64,000 nucleotides of DNA from Aselliscus stoliczkanus (Eukaryota; Chordata; Mammalia; Chiroptera; Hipposideridae), in contig CM066727.1 of assembly GCA_033961575.1 (NCBI GenBank), positions 3,496,001 to 3,560,000 of the forward strand. The letters run 5' to 3'. Position numbers and translations under genes: made by a program. Positions 54,795 to 64,000 of this stretch are shown piece by piece. The first letter of the stretch is position 1. Every line of letters begins with the position of its first letter. Below the pieces are notes generated by a model that had not been told where the DNA came from, did no database searches, and worked only from the letters and a program-made list of their open reading frames with translations.

Positions 54795-55989
54795 GTATCC
54801 TAATGTTTTATTAATTCACCTTCATCTCCTTTTCTTATCTCCTTTCACTTTCCTCTAAAACTTCACTGAATCCTGTTAGACTTTCCAAAAAGTAACTCCT
54901 GCATCTCTTTAGAGTGTACCCCAAATTCGTGGCTGACATGCAGATCAATGACAAAACAGGTCAGTGATTGTTTTGCCCACCTCCAAAAACATTAGAAAAC
55001 TACCTCGTGAGGGAAGAGGGGGAGGGGGAGAGAGCAGGAAAATGGGCCAATTTAGAGATGTTGTGAGATTAGCTGAAGAGCCGCAGGAAGAGCAGTGTGG
55101 ACGGTGGGATGCCAGATGGGGGTTGGGATTCGGGGGCCTGAGAGGAAGACACGAAGGCGCCAGTGAAAACCAGGATGACTTGGGGACTAACGGGCTAATT
55201 TGAAAGAGCAGGATTCGGCAAACTTATCTCACAGATGTAGATACTTCTACCTGTTTCTGAACTAGTCTTAGTACTTTCTTTACTTATTTCTTTACATGCA
55301 TATAATAATCACAAAACTTAAGGTAATTTCTTTAAAAAAATTATAGAAGAGAAAATGATACTTGCTAAAAACTTTCGAAAACCTGGCCTTTGTTTTCTCC
55401 AGGTAGAATTAGATTGCAAAACATAAGTAATCAAAAAATACTGCAGTATACGGAAATACCTGAGCCGTAAAGAGAAATCATTATAAAGATTGGAGCTCTA
55501 AATGTAAATGACATCATTGATAATTTCATAAGCCTATGTTTTAACTGTGTTAAACTTTAATTTTCCTGGCTAATTTAATTGTGTATAGATTTTATTTTTC
55601 CTTTCCTGTTTAAAAACATTAAATGAAAACATTTTAAAGCTACTTAATACTAGAGATACTCATTTATCTCTACAGACTCCGTCATTGCCGTTGTAATATG
55701 TACCCTCTTCAAAATTCATATATGGATTTGGGTGTGTCCCCAGTCTGTTTGGGGCCAGAAAAAAATGTTTAAAAATGTAACTAGATTATATACATCCTGG
55801 TGTGCCAGCGGTGTCTGAGAACAGACAAAACTCTAGAAATGAGCCCTTGAAATTCTGACTCCAAGAGTTTGCAAGCTCAAGAGACCCGTAGAACCCCAAA
55901 GGCAACTGGTATGAATTTACTTGAAAACAGCTTCAAGCTGAAATTAATATAAATAATATTGAATGTGAATTGCAATGGAAAAATTAAAA
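54792..55989. other. Unassigned DNA
   Basis: Mixed, with a purine-rich patch (55,015-55,040). No gene or confident repeat. Confidence 0.45.
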
Positions 55990-56250
55990 AACGACGGAAA
56001 AGGTAACGGGGAATAAGCAGTCCAAATCTCCAGATATAAAACAAATAAGCCATGGGGATGTAATGTACAGAATGTGGAAAAGAGTCAGTAATATGTTCCA
56101 GTGTGGGACGGTGTTCTATGGTTACTGGACTTACCATGGTGGTCACTTCTTTAGGTATGTAACTGTTGAATAACTGTAGTGTACCCCTGAAGCTAATATA
56201 GTATTGTATGTTAACTATATGATATTTTAATAAAAATCTCTTTAGAGAAA
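55990..56250 (+). mobile_element. L1 3' UTR fragment
   Basis: ACAAATAAGCCATGGGGATG, TGTAATGTACAGAATGTGG, AGTCAGTAATATGTTCC, GGTTACTGGACTTACCATGG, GTAGTGTACCCCTGAAGC, TAATATAGTATTGTATGTTAAC and TTTTAATAAAAATCTC follow the well-known L1 tail ('gtaatgtacagcatggtgactatagtcaataatac ... gttgtacacctgaaactaatataatattgtatgtcaactatacttcaataaaa'). Confidence 0.85.
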
Positions 56251-57339
56251 AAGAAATATCTCGTTTCTTTTTCTAACTCAGTTTTCTCTATCTTAAAATC
56301 CAATTTCTTAGGATAGGTGGGAAGGTCAGGCTCAGGCCCCACTGCGGTCTCCTCATCATCGCTTAGGTCCTCCAGCGTGGAGGTGGTCCCAGGTAACCGG
56401 AAGGCCTGCCCAGCTTCGTGTTACTCTGCTGTCCCTCAGGTAAGGTGAAGTCGGGTGCTGCACTCTCCATCAGGTTCCGCTTTCCAGGGCAGCGTGGGGG
56501 TGCTCGCACAGCAGTTCTCCTTGCGGGTTATCCACAGCAGACCCTCACGGTGTTCTCCAACTCTGGACATGGGGGTGCCATCGGTGAGGGCTTACCTCTG
56601 CCAGCCCATCAGGGACCCACCACACCCAGACCCAGGCCACCTCATGGAGAGTGACCAGAGTGGTGGAGAGGGCCGTGCCCTCTGAAGGACCCCACACTTT
56701 GAGTTGAATACTCTGTGGTTGAAGTCCTAAAATCCTTCATGTTGTCATCTTTTCATTTCTGTTTAAGTGTAATCTGATAGGACGATGGCGCATAACGGAT
56801 GCTTGAGCCTCAGTTCCCAAGATCCTACCTCTTTACCAAGCTCCCTTGGCCCCTGGAAGGGTTCTCAGCTGCCTGTTCCCCAAACTCTGCCATCCCAAAC
56901 CCATTCATACTCTGCCCTCCCCACCCCTCACCCCCACCCTGACAGACTACCGCTGCCACCTTCCCTCACCCTGGGCTGGGATGGCCCAGCACATCTCAGT
57001 GAGGAACACAAAGGCGGCGGTCCCAGCGCCCCCTGGGGAGGGGGCATCTGGGACACCTGGATGCCATGGCCAGTGTGTCCCAGCACAGAAGGTGTGATCC
57101 CTTGGCAGTCACCTGCCTGCCGTAGGTGGGGACAGTGGTCCCAAAGGAAGGGTTTACTGCCCCTTGGTCTCAGCGTTATTCCAACCCCTAATAGTCTTCA
57201 TAGGTTCTTTATGCATACGCATCAGGCATAACTATTCCTCTGTATGTCTAATACGCAACTGAGCTAGTTCACTATACATTTGATGAATTAATGTATAATC
57301 ACCTAATTAATGAGTTTAGTTAATAGAGAAAATCTAGCA
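56251..57339. other. GC-rich unassigned segment
   Basis: 56,300-57,180 is clearly more GC-rich than its surroundings and has long open frames (148 codons at 56785-57231, others of 76-83), with Pro/Ser-rich compositional sequence. Splice-donor-like words occur (CAGGTAAGG at 56437-56445, CAGGTAACC near 56390). I see no recognisable protein domain, so I do not call an exon. Confidence 0.4.
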
Positions 57340-57490
57340 TGTCAGCGCCTGCTGTGTGTATGTAGGTGGAGCTGTGCATTGGGATACACTGGTTACTAAA
57401 AGGGTCCCTACATGCAAGGGATCAAAGTCTAGTCCGGGAGACAGAGGAGGGGAGTAAATTACAGCAAGGTGGCAGGTGTTTAACTATGTG
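57340..57490 (+). mobile_element. Probable L2 fragment
   Basis: GCGCCTGCTGTGTGTATGTAGG, GGATACACTGGTTACTAAAAGG, CTAGTCCGGGAGACAGAGG and GGGGAGTAAATTACAGC parallel the L2 segment 'gcacctactatgtgccaggcactgt ... ggatacaacagtgaacaaaacag ... ctagtgggggagacagac'. Confidence 0.65.
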
Positions 57491-58162
57491 TCTTACCGCC
57501 TGTGCCCACACAGGATAGAGCTTCCCAGGGCAAGAGAAGGAGATGGGCTGTCCAGCCAGAGAAACACGTGTGCAGTGTGAAAACATGCAACCCTGTAGGT
57601 CGCTTCAGAAACAATTTTCTTTCAGTCTCAAATCACGTCATATTTTTCATTTTTTTATTTTATTTTAGTAATGGTGCCCGTTAGTCTTCAATTCCTTATG
57701 ATCTTCTGTTTTATTAATGACTATTGTTCACTGATGTTCTTGTGCATTACATAATTTACATATTTATTGGTATTGCCTTTTATTGTCTCCCTCTCTCATT
57801 TAAGAATGCTGGATAACATTTTGGGAAAACATGTTAAACAACCTTTCGGTAGTAGTGATGGCAAAGGCCCCTTCCAGAAATTTCTGTTGTGTCCTTATCC
57901 AGTCAATGCCCCCTTTCCTTTTTCTCCTGATTGGAGGTCTGCTTTGCTTTTCATCACCACGGATTAGTTTTGCCTGTTCTTGGAATTTCTGTGAATGGAA
58001 TCAATCTGTATTTATTTGTTGTTGTGTCTTCACTTTCTTACTCAACCTATTTTCAATGGTATTTATATATTACACCTTACATGGTATATAGTATCCATAT
58101 TAGTATGATATGGGTGAGGTAATATAAGAATACAAATGTAAATATTTACTGGGCTCTATATT
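57491..58162 (-). mobile_element. Possible L1-type LINE remnant, antisense (right part)
   Basis: 57,880-58,090 (CCCTTTCCTTTTTCTCC, ACGGATTAGTTTTGCCTGTTC, GAATTTCTGTGAATGGAATC) resembles the antisense 3' end of old L1 elements ('atagattagttttgcctgttcttgaacttcatataaatgg'). The left 370 bp are unassigned. Confidence 0.5.
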
Positions 58163-58293
58163 AAAAATAAGAACAGGGGCCGGTGAGTGGCGCGGTGGTT
58201 AAGCGCTAGCTTAGGAAACCAACGGCCCGGTTCGGGTCCCACATATGAGGGCCAGTGACACTGACCTCAAAAAAAAAAAAAAAAAAAAGAACA
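58163..58293 (+). mobile_element. tRNA-derived SINE, short form
   Basis: The head GGGGCCGGTGAGTGGCGCGG begins about 58176 (with a 4-base deletion in the usual GGCCGGCCGAGTGG). It contains GGTTCGGGTCCC, ends CACTGACCTC and is followed by an A-run of about 20. A short duplication, AAGAACA (58169-58175 and 58287-58293), flanks it. Confidence 0.93.
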
Positions 58294-59418
58294 AAATGGT
58301 CTTTACTGTATGCTATATTACAAAATCGAAGTTAAAAAGAAAATATGAATACCAATAAAAATGGAAAAATTTAAAAAGAGTGCTTCATTTGTGCGAGTTT
58401 TCTAATACTGATGAATTTAAGAGTGCTTACAATTAAAACAAATAATCATATTAGAAGCAGGTTTGAAAGTATAAAACCTTCAAAGAAACTTGTTCAATGT
58501 AAGTTGTAATATTCGTTCCATGGGTTTTAAGAAAATATATTCTATCATTTATCAGATGTTACTATGCTGGAAACAAAAACCACAGTGAAAGCGTAGAGAT
58601 GGCCAAGGTGGTTTTACTGTTTTGGATCAGCCTTCTGTTTCTTTGTGTACAAAGGCTAAAGGTGATAGTTTCAGAGGGTAGTAGCTTGTCTTTCTGATCC
58701 TCTCTGTTTTGGAGTGTGACGGTCCATTTACCATGGTCATAAGGCTAAGTTTCCATTGTATGTCTATGAGAGTGAAAATAGTAGAACGCTACCAATCGTA
58801 TGTAATATGGGCCAAAGTCTGGCTATGAGCAAATTACAAACTAGTTAGAATCTAACAAGTTAGACACTTGTGTGTATTTTAGCAACATAATTCATGAAGT
58901 GGTTGGCTCTATCCAGGTTCCTTAACCTGTTTTTATACAGCTCTAGTCTTCATCCTCAGAGCTCAAAGGCCTGCCTTCCAAAAGCCACAGTATACACAGA
59001 CAGGAGACGGCTGTTTCATAGAAATCCCCTGGCTATCTAAATGTTTTCTTTGATTTCTGGATATTTTTATTATCTCAGTTCATGTTTGTGTGTGTTTTCT
59101 AAACATGAGTGTCAGTACAAAAACCAGGATAAAGTTATGTTTGCTAAGACCCATTATATCGCATCCTTATAAATTCTACATATATTTTTAACACTAACTT
59201 CATTTTCAGGAAAAAATAATAACAATTTATCTTTACATTTCACTTAAAACACTGTGCAAAATATACTCTTGTGGTTGGCCTGTGATAAAGACAGTCCACT
59301 TTATCCAAATTTCTCAGCGATGAGCATTGAAATCCATCAGAGAGAAAACATTTATTAAAATCATAGGAACTTGAAACTGAAAGAACCTTCAACATTCAGT
59401 AGAAATGTAACTTGCCTT
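58294..59418. other. Unassigned DNA
   Basis: AT-rich to mixed sequence, no gene. An open question is whether 58,560-58,760 is conserved. Confidence 0.4.
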
Positions 59419-59902
59419 TAAAGGTAATGTTTTTGGGGTTTTTTAAAAAGATTTTATTGGGGAGGGGAACAGCGTTGGGGAACCAGGGAAGGGGAACAGA
59501 CAAGTTGCTGTCCTTTTGTTCTTCAGTCTAGTTGTGGAGGACATTGCTTCACTGGCCCATGTTGGTATCATCATTGCACTCTTCTCGGGTGAGGCAGATC
59601 AGTCGCCAGCCTCTGGACGGCCACTCACAACGGCTCTTGGCAACTCACACCGGCTGCCAGCTGCTCACGCTGGCTGCCTGTCACTCACTGTAGCCTATGG
59701 CAGCCCACTGCAGCTGGGGCTGCAGCTATGTTGTCCCGGGGAATCACAGCAGCCCAGCTCCAGGTGGAGCTGTTGTTCACCATCTTAGCTGTAGAGGGCA
59801 GTGTCACTGGCCCTCATATGTGGGATCCAAACCGGGGCTGCTAGCGTCCCAAGCCAGCTCTTAACCATTGCGCCACTCGGCCGGACCTAAAGGAATGCTT
59901 TT
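59419..59902 (-). mobile_element. tRNA-derived SINE, long form
   Basis: A minus-strand full-length copy. On the plus strand it runs from TTTTTTAAAAAGATTTTATTGG (complement of AATAAAATCTTTTTAAAA) through the body to GCCACTCGGCCGGACC (59887). The duplication is TAAAGGTAATGTTTT (59419-59434 region) against TAAAGGAATGCTTTT (59888-59902), with two differences. The tail carries both AATAAA and the TCTTTTT terminator. The plus-strand frame 59516-59788 is a shadow of the body. Confidence 0.93.
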
Positions 59903-61189
59903 AATGTGTAAATATATATGAGTGTAGAATATTTTTGTGACATTCCCCTGACTCTAGGTCAATTTGAGGTCTCATAGAATTTCTGGTAAAATCAGTTATC
60001 TAGTTTGTTGCATTTACAAAACAGTCTTTTTTTGTGATAAAACAATAAATATATCTAGTCTAAGGTAACCAAAACTATGGTAAGCAAACCTTGGAAATGA
60101 TTTACAACTTCTTTTTTTAAACTCTGAGCTGTGTAAACTGGCCAGTTGAAAGCTGGTCACTTGGGAGTTGAGTTGGCTCATCCTCTCTCTCTTCCCCGCA
60201 CTGCTAACCACCACTCCCACCAGTTCTGGTTGCTGTCCCTTAGAAGACAGAGCAGGGCTAGTGTATGAGCTAGCAGTGCATTCTTTGGAGCTAGTGGAGT
60301 TCAAATTCCACTTTTTCTAATGAGGTGTGTTCATCAATTCTTTAGAGATACCCCACTCTCATAGCACTGGAAATCTCTTGCTGATGACTCATTTGAATCC
60401 ACAGATCAGATCTCCTGGCTGGAAGTTTATAGCTCAGCCTCTGGGAATCAGGTGGCCTCTTCTGGTACTTCCCAGGGCTTCCCTCTTGGATAAGACCTCA
60501 CGTTTGTTCTATGCAAAATATTTCTACACTCTTTACCCAAACACACACTGAATGTGCAGAGAATCTCAATGTATTAGCAATCCCTTCTTATTCCAGACTC
60601 AGGGAAGCTAATCAACCAACCATTCACTCAGCACACCTTGGTCCTAAATTACAGAGCATACATTTAAGTCCTTCAAGTGTCTCACTTGCCTTAAGGTGAA
60701 GAGCGAAATACTCATCACTTTCTACTTGGACACTGAGGTGACATTTAGAGCATACCGACAAATACTCTGAAAATCTCCCAATCTACATCAGTGCTTTTCC
60801 TGGCTTCTCAAAATTCTTTTATAGACTGGAATTATATGAAAATCTTAGGGTAAACATTCAAGTTTCATCAAGTTTCTTTGACCTTTCATTTAAGTAGTGC
60901 TTGCTGGTCTCAAGCCTATGATTGAAGAACCTTTATTTAGCCAACATGAAGAATCAGAGAGTTTCTTTTCATATTTGTTTATATGTGATATTCTTTATGA
61001 CCCAGTTTCAGTTACCATCCTACAACTTACAACAATCAATGACTGCTGTCACAGCTCCTAGGCTAACAGTTTGGAGATTTCTGGGCTTAACCTTCTTGAA
61101 ACTATGGAAGTCAACAGGTCCATGAGGTAGAAGAACTGATATTCAGAGCTACTCAGATGGAACTGTTGGCGAGCTGTGCTTCCCTGCTG
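59903..61189. other. Unassigned DNA with possible MIR fragment
   Basis: 60,255-60,325 (TTCTTTGGAGCTAGTGGAGTTCAAATTCCAC) resembles the start of a plus-strand MIR. The rest was not recognised. Frames of 60-96 codons here show no domain. Confidence 0.4.
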
Positions 61190-61765
61190 CCCAATAGTGC
61201 TGGGGTGCCATGATATGCACAGTAATGCACCCCTAAAGATGTCCATGTTCTACTCCCCAAAGACTGACTCTGTCACCTCACTTGGAAAACGGGACTTTTT
61301 TAAACGGTGCTTATTTGAGGACCTTGGCATGGAATAAGTATCCTGAATTTCTGTGCTGGCCCAATGTAATGACAAGCATGCTTACACAGGAAAGGGGGAG
61401 GAAGTGGGGTCAGAGGAGCGGATGTGATGTCCAAAGGAGAGTCAGAAAGAGAGAGAGAGAAGACGGGAGGAGAAGGGAAGGGAGGGGAAGGGAGGGGAGG
61501 GGAGGAGAGAGTGATTTGAAAAGGCTACACTGCTGGCCTCGAAGATGGAGGAGGGGGCACGAGCCAAGGAATACCAACAACCTCCAGAAGGTGGAAAAGG
61601 CAGGGACATGGATTCTGCCCTAGATCCCCAAGAAGCAACGCAGACTTGATGGCTGACTTTGGTCTTCTGATGTCTAGAACGGCGAAAGAATAGGTTTCTG
61701 TTGTTTCAGCCACTAAGTTTGTGACAATGTGTTACAGCAACCCTAGGAAACTAACCCAGGTATGT
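61190..61765 (+). mobile_element. MaLR-type LTR (MLT1-like), nearly complete
   Basis: AAGATGTCCATGTTCTACTCC, GTCACCTCACTTGG, GGGACTTTTTTAAACGG, GGCCCAATGTAATGACAAGC, GGAGGAGGGGGCACGAGCC-type sequence, CCAAGGAATACC, CTCCAGAAGG, TTTCTGTTGTTTCAGCCACTAAG, TTTGTGACAATGTGTTACAGC and AGGAAACTAA follow a mammalian MaLR LTR plan. A purine-rich run (61,440-61,512) has expanded inside it. Solo; no internal region. The exact subfamily is uncertain. Confidence 0.7.
61440..61512. repeat. Purine-rich (GA/GGGA) tract
   Basis: About 70 bases almost wholly A and G, including GAGAGAGAGAGAAG and repeated GGGAGGGGA units. Confidence 0.88.
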
Positions 61766-63848
61766 ACTTCACTCTACACTAATGAAGAGGATGCTTCAAA
61801 GATCCATTCAGATGGCGAACCACTGGCCTCCTGGGATCTGAGTGACGTGGATACTGGTGATTGACTCACATGTTAATAGTCTAAATGCACAGAGACCATG
61901 GCTGACCAAAACAACCTGAGGCAAAGTCAAGAACATGACATGACCAACCCTGAACATATGGATACTTTCCATGAGTCATATATGGAGTTCTTAGAAGGGC
62001 ATCAGCCATGAGCTGCTCTGAAAAGTGCCCACACCAAGGGCTTCCTGCCCGGAGGAGGAGGTCAGGGGAAGAAGTCGCAGGTGGAAAGTCGGTCAGCTAC
62101 AGAGGCAGAAGTTGGCAGGCTCCCAAAGTGCCACTTGGGTGGGGCATCTACCTTGCTGGACAGGTTCATTTGCAAGCCGTGGCAAGGGCAGGGAAGGGGG
62201 TGTCTGAGCAATCCCCAAAGTCAAAGTCGTCCCATGTGAAGAAGAGGCAGTGTGCAACGCACCCCCCCAAACATTCTGTAAGATTAAAGCTCCGGCAGAA
62301 ACACCTTTCCTTTTTCTCTATCTACTCGACCACAGGGGGCCAATGCCCAAACCAAACCAGCGGCAAAGCATCAAATGGGAAGGGAGAAAAAGGCTGACAA
62401 AGACTGCCGGTCACTGCAGCTTTCCTGTTTTGAACCAGGTCTGGGTGACAGGAGAGGAGGAGCTTTAAATTGGGAGAGAAAGCTTTTATATCACACAGGG
62501 CTTGTTTTCTTATCTAGAAGTGACTGACACACTGGATAAACCTCCCTTCCACCTCACCCAGTTCTGGAAAAGGGTCCGTGGAGGCGGTTTGTGGAGGCAG
62601 CCATGAGAGATGGCAAAGCTGCTGCATGCTTGCGACAGGCTGACTTCAGCTTGTTTGTTACACATTTAATATATAACATTGAGGTTTTGTTTTTGTTTGT
62701 TTGTTTGTTTAAGTGTAAAAGCATGAAATTATGCATGCAATGTATGAAGATCATGGTTCTTTTACTTCAGAGCTTGGAGACAAGATTTCAATTGTCCAGA
62801 TAAGTTAGCATAATCACATGTTCTCCTGGAGAGAATTTAATAAGATTATCAGTGACAGGTGTTACAACCTCATTTAAGAGGCTGAGTGGTGCTGAGAGCT
62901 GCCCACTTATACCCAGCAGGGTCATCTACTGGGAAACAAAGGAGGTCAGTCAGATGAGACTCCAACTGGGGCTGTCCCCTGCATGCTTAGCCAGCCCCCA
63001 CCCAGAAGCCTGTCACTCAGGGGTGCTGGAGTGACTTCATTCACACTTTGACTGCAGGCCCTTATATGTCTATTTAAAGGCAATAGCCCAAAACCCAATC
63101 TTTTTCTCCCTTTGGTGCCAAAAATGATATACAGATGCATTTCCTTCCCTTTTCGACAGTCACAAAAAGTCTTCTGATTACATATAATGGCTGGGAAACT
63201 AGGCTTTCCTTCAGGGAAAAAAAATATTTCTATATTGTATACTGAGTGTATGTGACAAGCTGAAATCAATCTCAAAATATAAAATAGATTTAAAACAAGG
63301 TACTCAGGTTGACTGAAGGATTAGGTGGCAGGAACCACTCGGCAGTCCGGTGTCACCCTCTTAAGATCCTCTGTGAACTGATGTGAAATGAATCCAGAGG
63401 TTACAGAATAGGAAAAGGAACTTGAGATGAGTGGCGTTTGTTCTAGCTGAGGCCCTTTTCTGACACAGTGAGTGACTTTCACCACTTCATCTCCTGGGCC
63501 TTGTTTTTTCTGTCTGTCAATAGGAGTGCTGTGCCACATGACCCCTCCTCTAATCTAATTAGATACATCTAGCACTTCATAATTAGCCATGACCTGGGAC
63601 TAATTAAGCAAGCACATTCGTCTTAGGTGTTCCCACAGGAAACCGTCATTTTGACACACACACATTTTCCCTGGAATGGCTGCCATCATAGCAAAAACGG
63701 TAAATTGTGAACCATAAAATGTCAGTCCTTTCAGATATCAGAATATAATCCAATGTACTTTTAAATCAACATGACAGTTTCTGGTAAGTCAATCAGTAAA
63801 CTGAACTTGGAAGAAAGGTAAGTGGACGAGATGGAGACGAGTGCCAGA
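61766..63848. other. Unassigned DNA with a candidate conserved stretch
   Basis: No gene. (TTTG)n-like short run at 62685-62710. 63,460-63,540 may be a MIR core. 63,545-63,630 holds three TAATTA-type cores in about 80 bp. Open frames at 62008-62397 (129 codons) and 62946-63275 show no recognised domain. Confidence 0.4.
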
Positions 63849-64000
63849 GAGAGGCCCCTGGTACCCAGGCCTCCGCAAGGCACAGCCCTGCCCCCACTCC
63901 TGCTGGGGGCCGTCTGCGAAGAGAGGCCCCTGGTACCCAGGCCTCCGCAAGGCACAGCCCCACCCCCACTGCTGCTGGGGGCCGTCTGCCAAGTGCAGAG
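63849..64000. repeat. 72-bp tandem repeat, two full units, running to the window edge
   Basis: Units start GAGAGGCCCCTGGTACCCAG at 63849 and 63921, period 72, with about three differences (for example CCCTGCCCCC against CCCCACCCCC, and TCCTGCTGG against TGCTGCTGG). The last eight bases (63993-64000) may begin flanking sequence or a third unit. The Ala-Leu-Arg-Arg-Pro-rich minus-strand frames are products of the repeat (72 is divisible by three). Confidence 0.93.

Noticed and set aside
59435..59887. SINE heads as true tRNA genes
   Set aside because: They have A- and B-box-like sequences but lack a paired acceptor stem and are followed by A-tails and target duplications, so they are retroposons.

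Overview
This looks like a gene-free stretch of a mammalian nuclear genome. I found no open reading frame that reads as a host protein-coding gene, and no rRNA, tRNA or bacterial-type features. Nearly everything recognisable is interspersed repeat, at least four layers deep in age. The best organism guess is a bat, probably of the rhinolophoid (Yinpterochiroptera) side. The main reason is a tRNA-derived SINE family present in eight copies. Its body and tail (ACTAGACTGAAGAACAA..., CTGTTCCCC...AATAAAATCTTT) recall the Rhin-1-like SINEs of those bats as I remember them. Young mariner copies also fit, since bats are known for recent DNA-transposon invasions. Both arguments rest on remembered families, not on a search.

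Layout. About 1-9.4 kb: LINE remnants, three microsatellites within 550 bp, and SINE copies at 5.8, 7.6 and 8.8 kb. About 9.43-14.5 kb: a full-length mellifera-like mariner split by a 3.77 kb 5'-truncated L1, with a 17-bp target duplication. About 15.5-22.1 kb: a long SINE, an antisense L1 fragment, an MLT1-like LTR and three consecutive same-strand L1 3' fragments. About 22-33 kb: mostly unassigned single-copy-looking DNA holding a second mariner (25.9-27.2 kb, minus), an LTR-like block (27.9-28.4 kb) and an MLT1-like fragment at 32.5 kb. About 33-37.5 kb: antisense L1 remnants, a SINE, a 211-bp TA-flanked inverted-repeat element and a 38-bp minisatellite. About 38-42.6 kb: a third mariner, a 929-bp internally deleted mariner of another clade, and a SINE. 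About 43-64 kb: a 360-bp polypyrimidine tract, L1/L2/MIR remnants, complementary tetranucleotide arrays, two SINE copies in the short form, one in the long form, another MLT1-like LTR and a 72-bp tandem repeat running off the right edge.

The elements do not form a working gene system. The story is of successive colonisation: ancient MIR/L2/L1M and MaLR LTRs first, then two separate mariner clades, then continuing L1 and SINE retrotransposition, shown by a younger L1 inside a mariner and by SINEs with near-perfect target duplications. The most interesting items are the mellifera-like mariner trio (one with a matched variant on both terminal repeats), and the two SINE size classes that differ in whether they carry an AATAAA/TCTTT tail. 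Four short unassigned stretches rich in homeodomain-type sites are listed only as candidates for conserved regulatory DNA. Repeat family names and edges for the old elements are approximate because no database comparison was possible.
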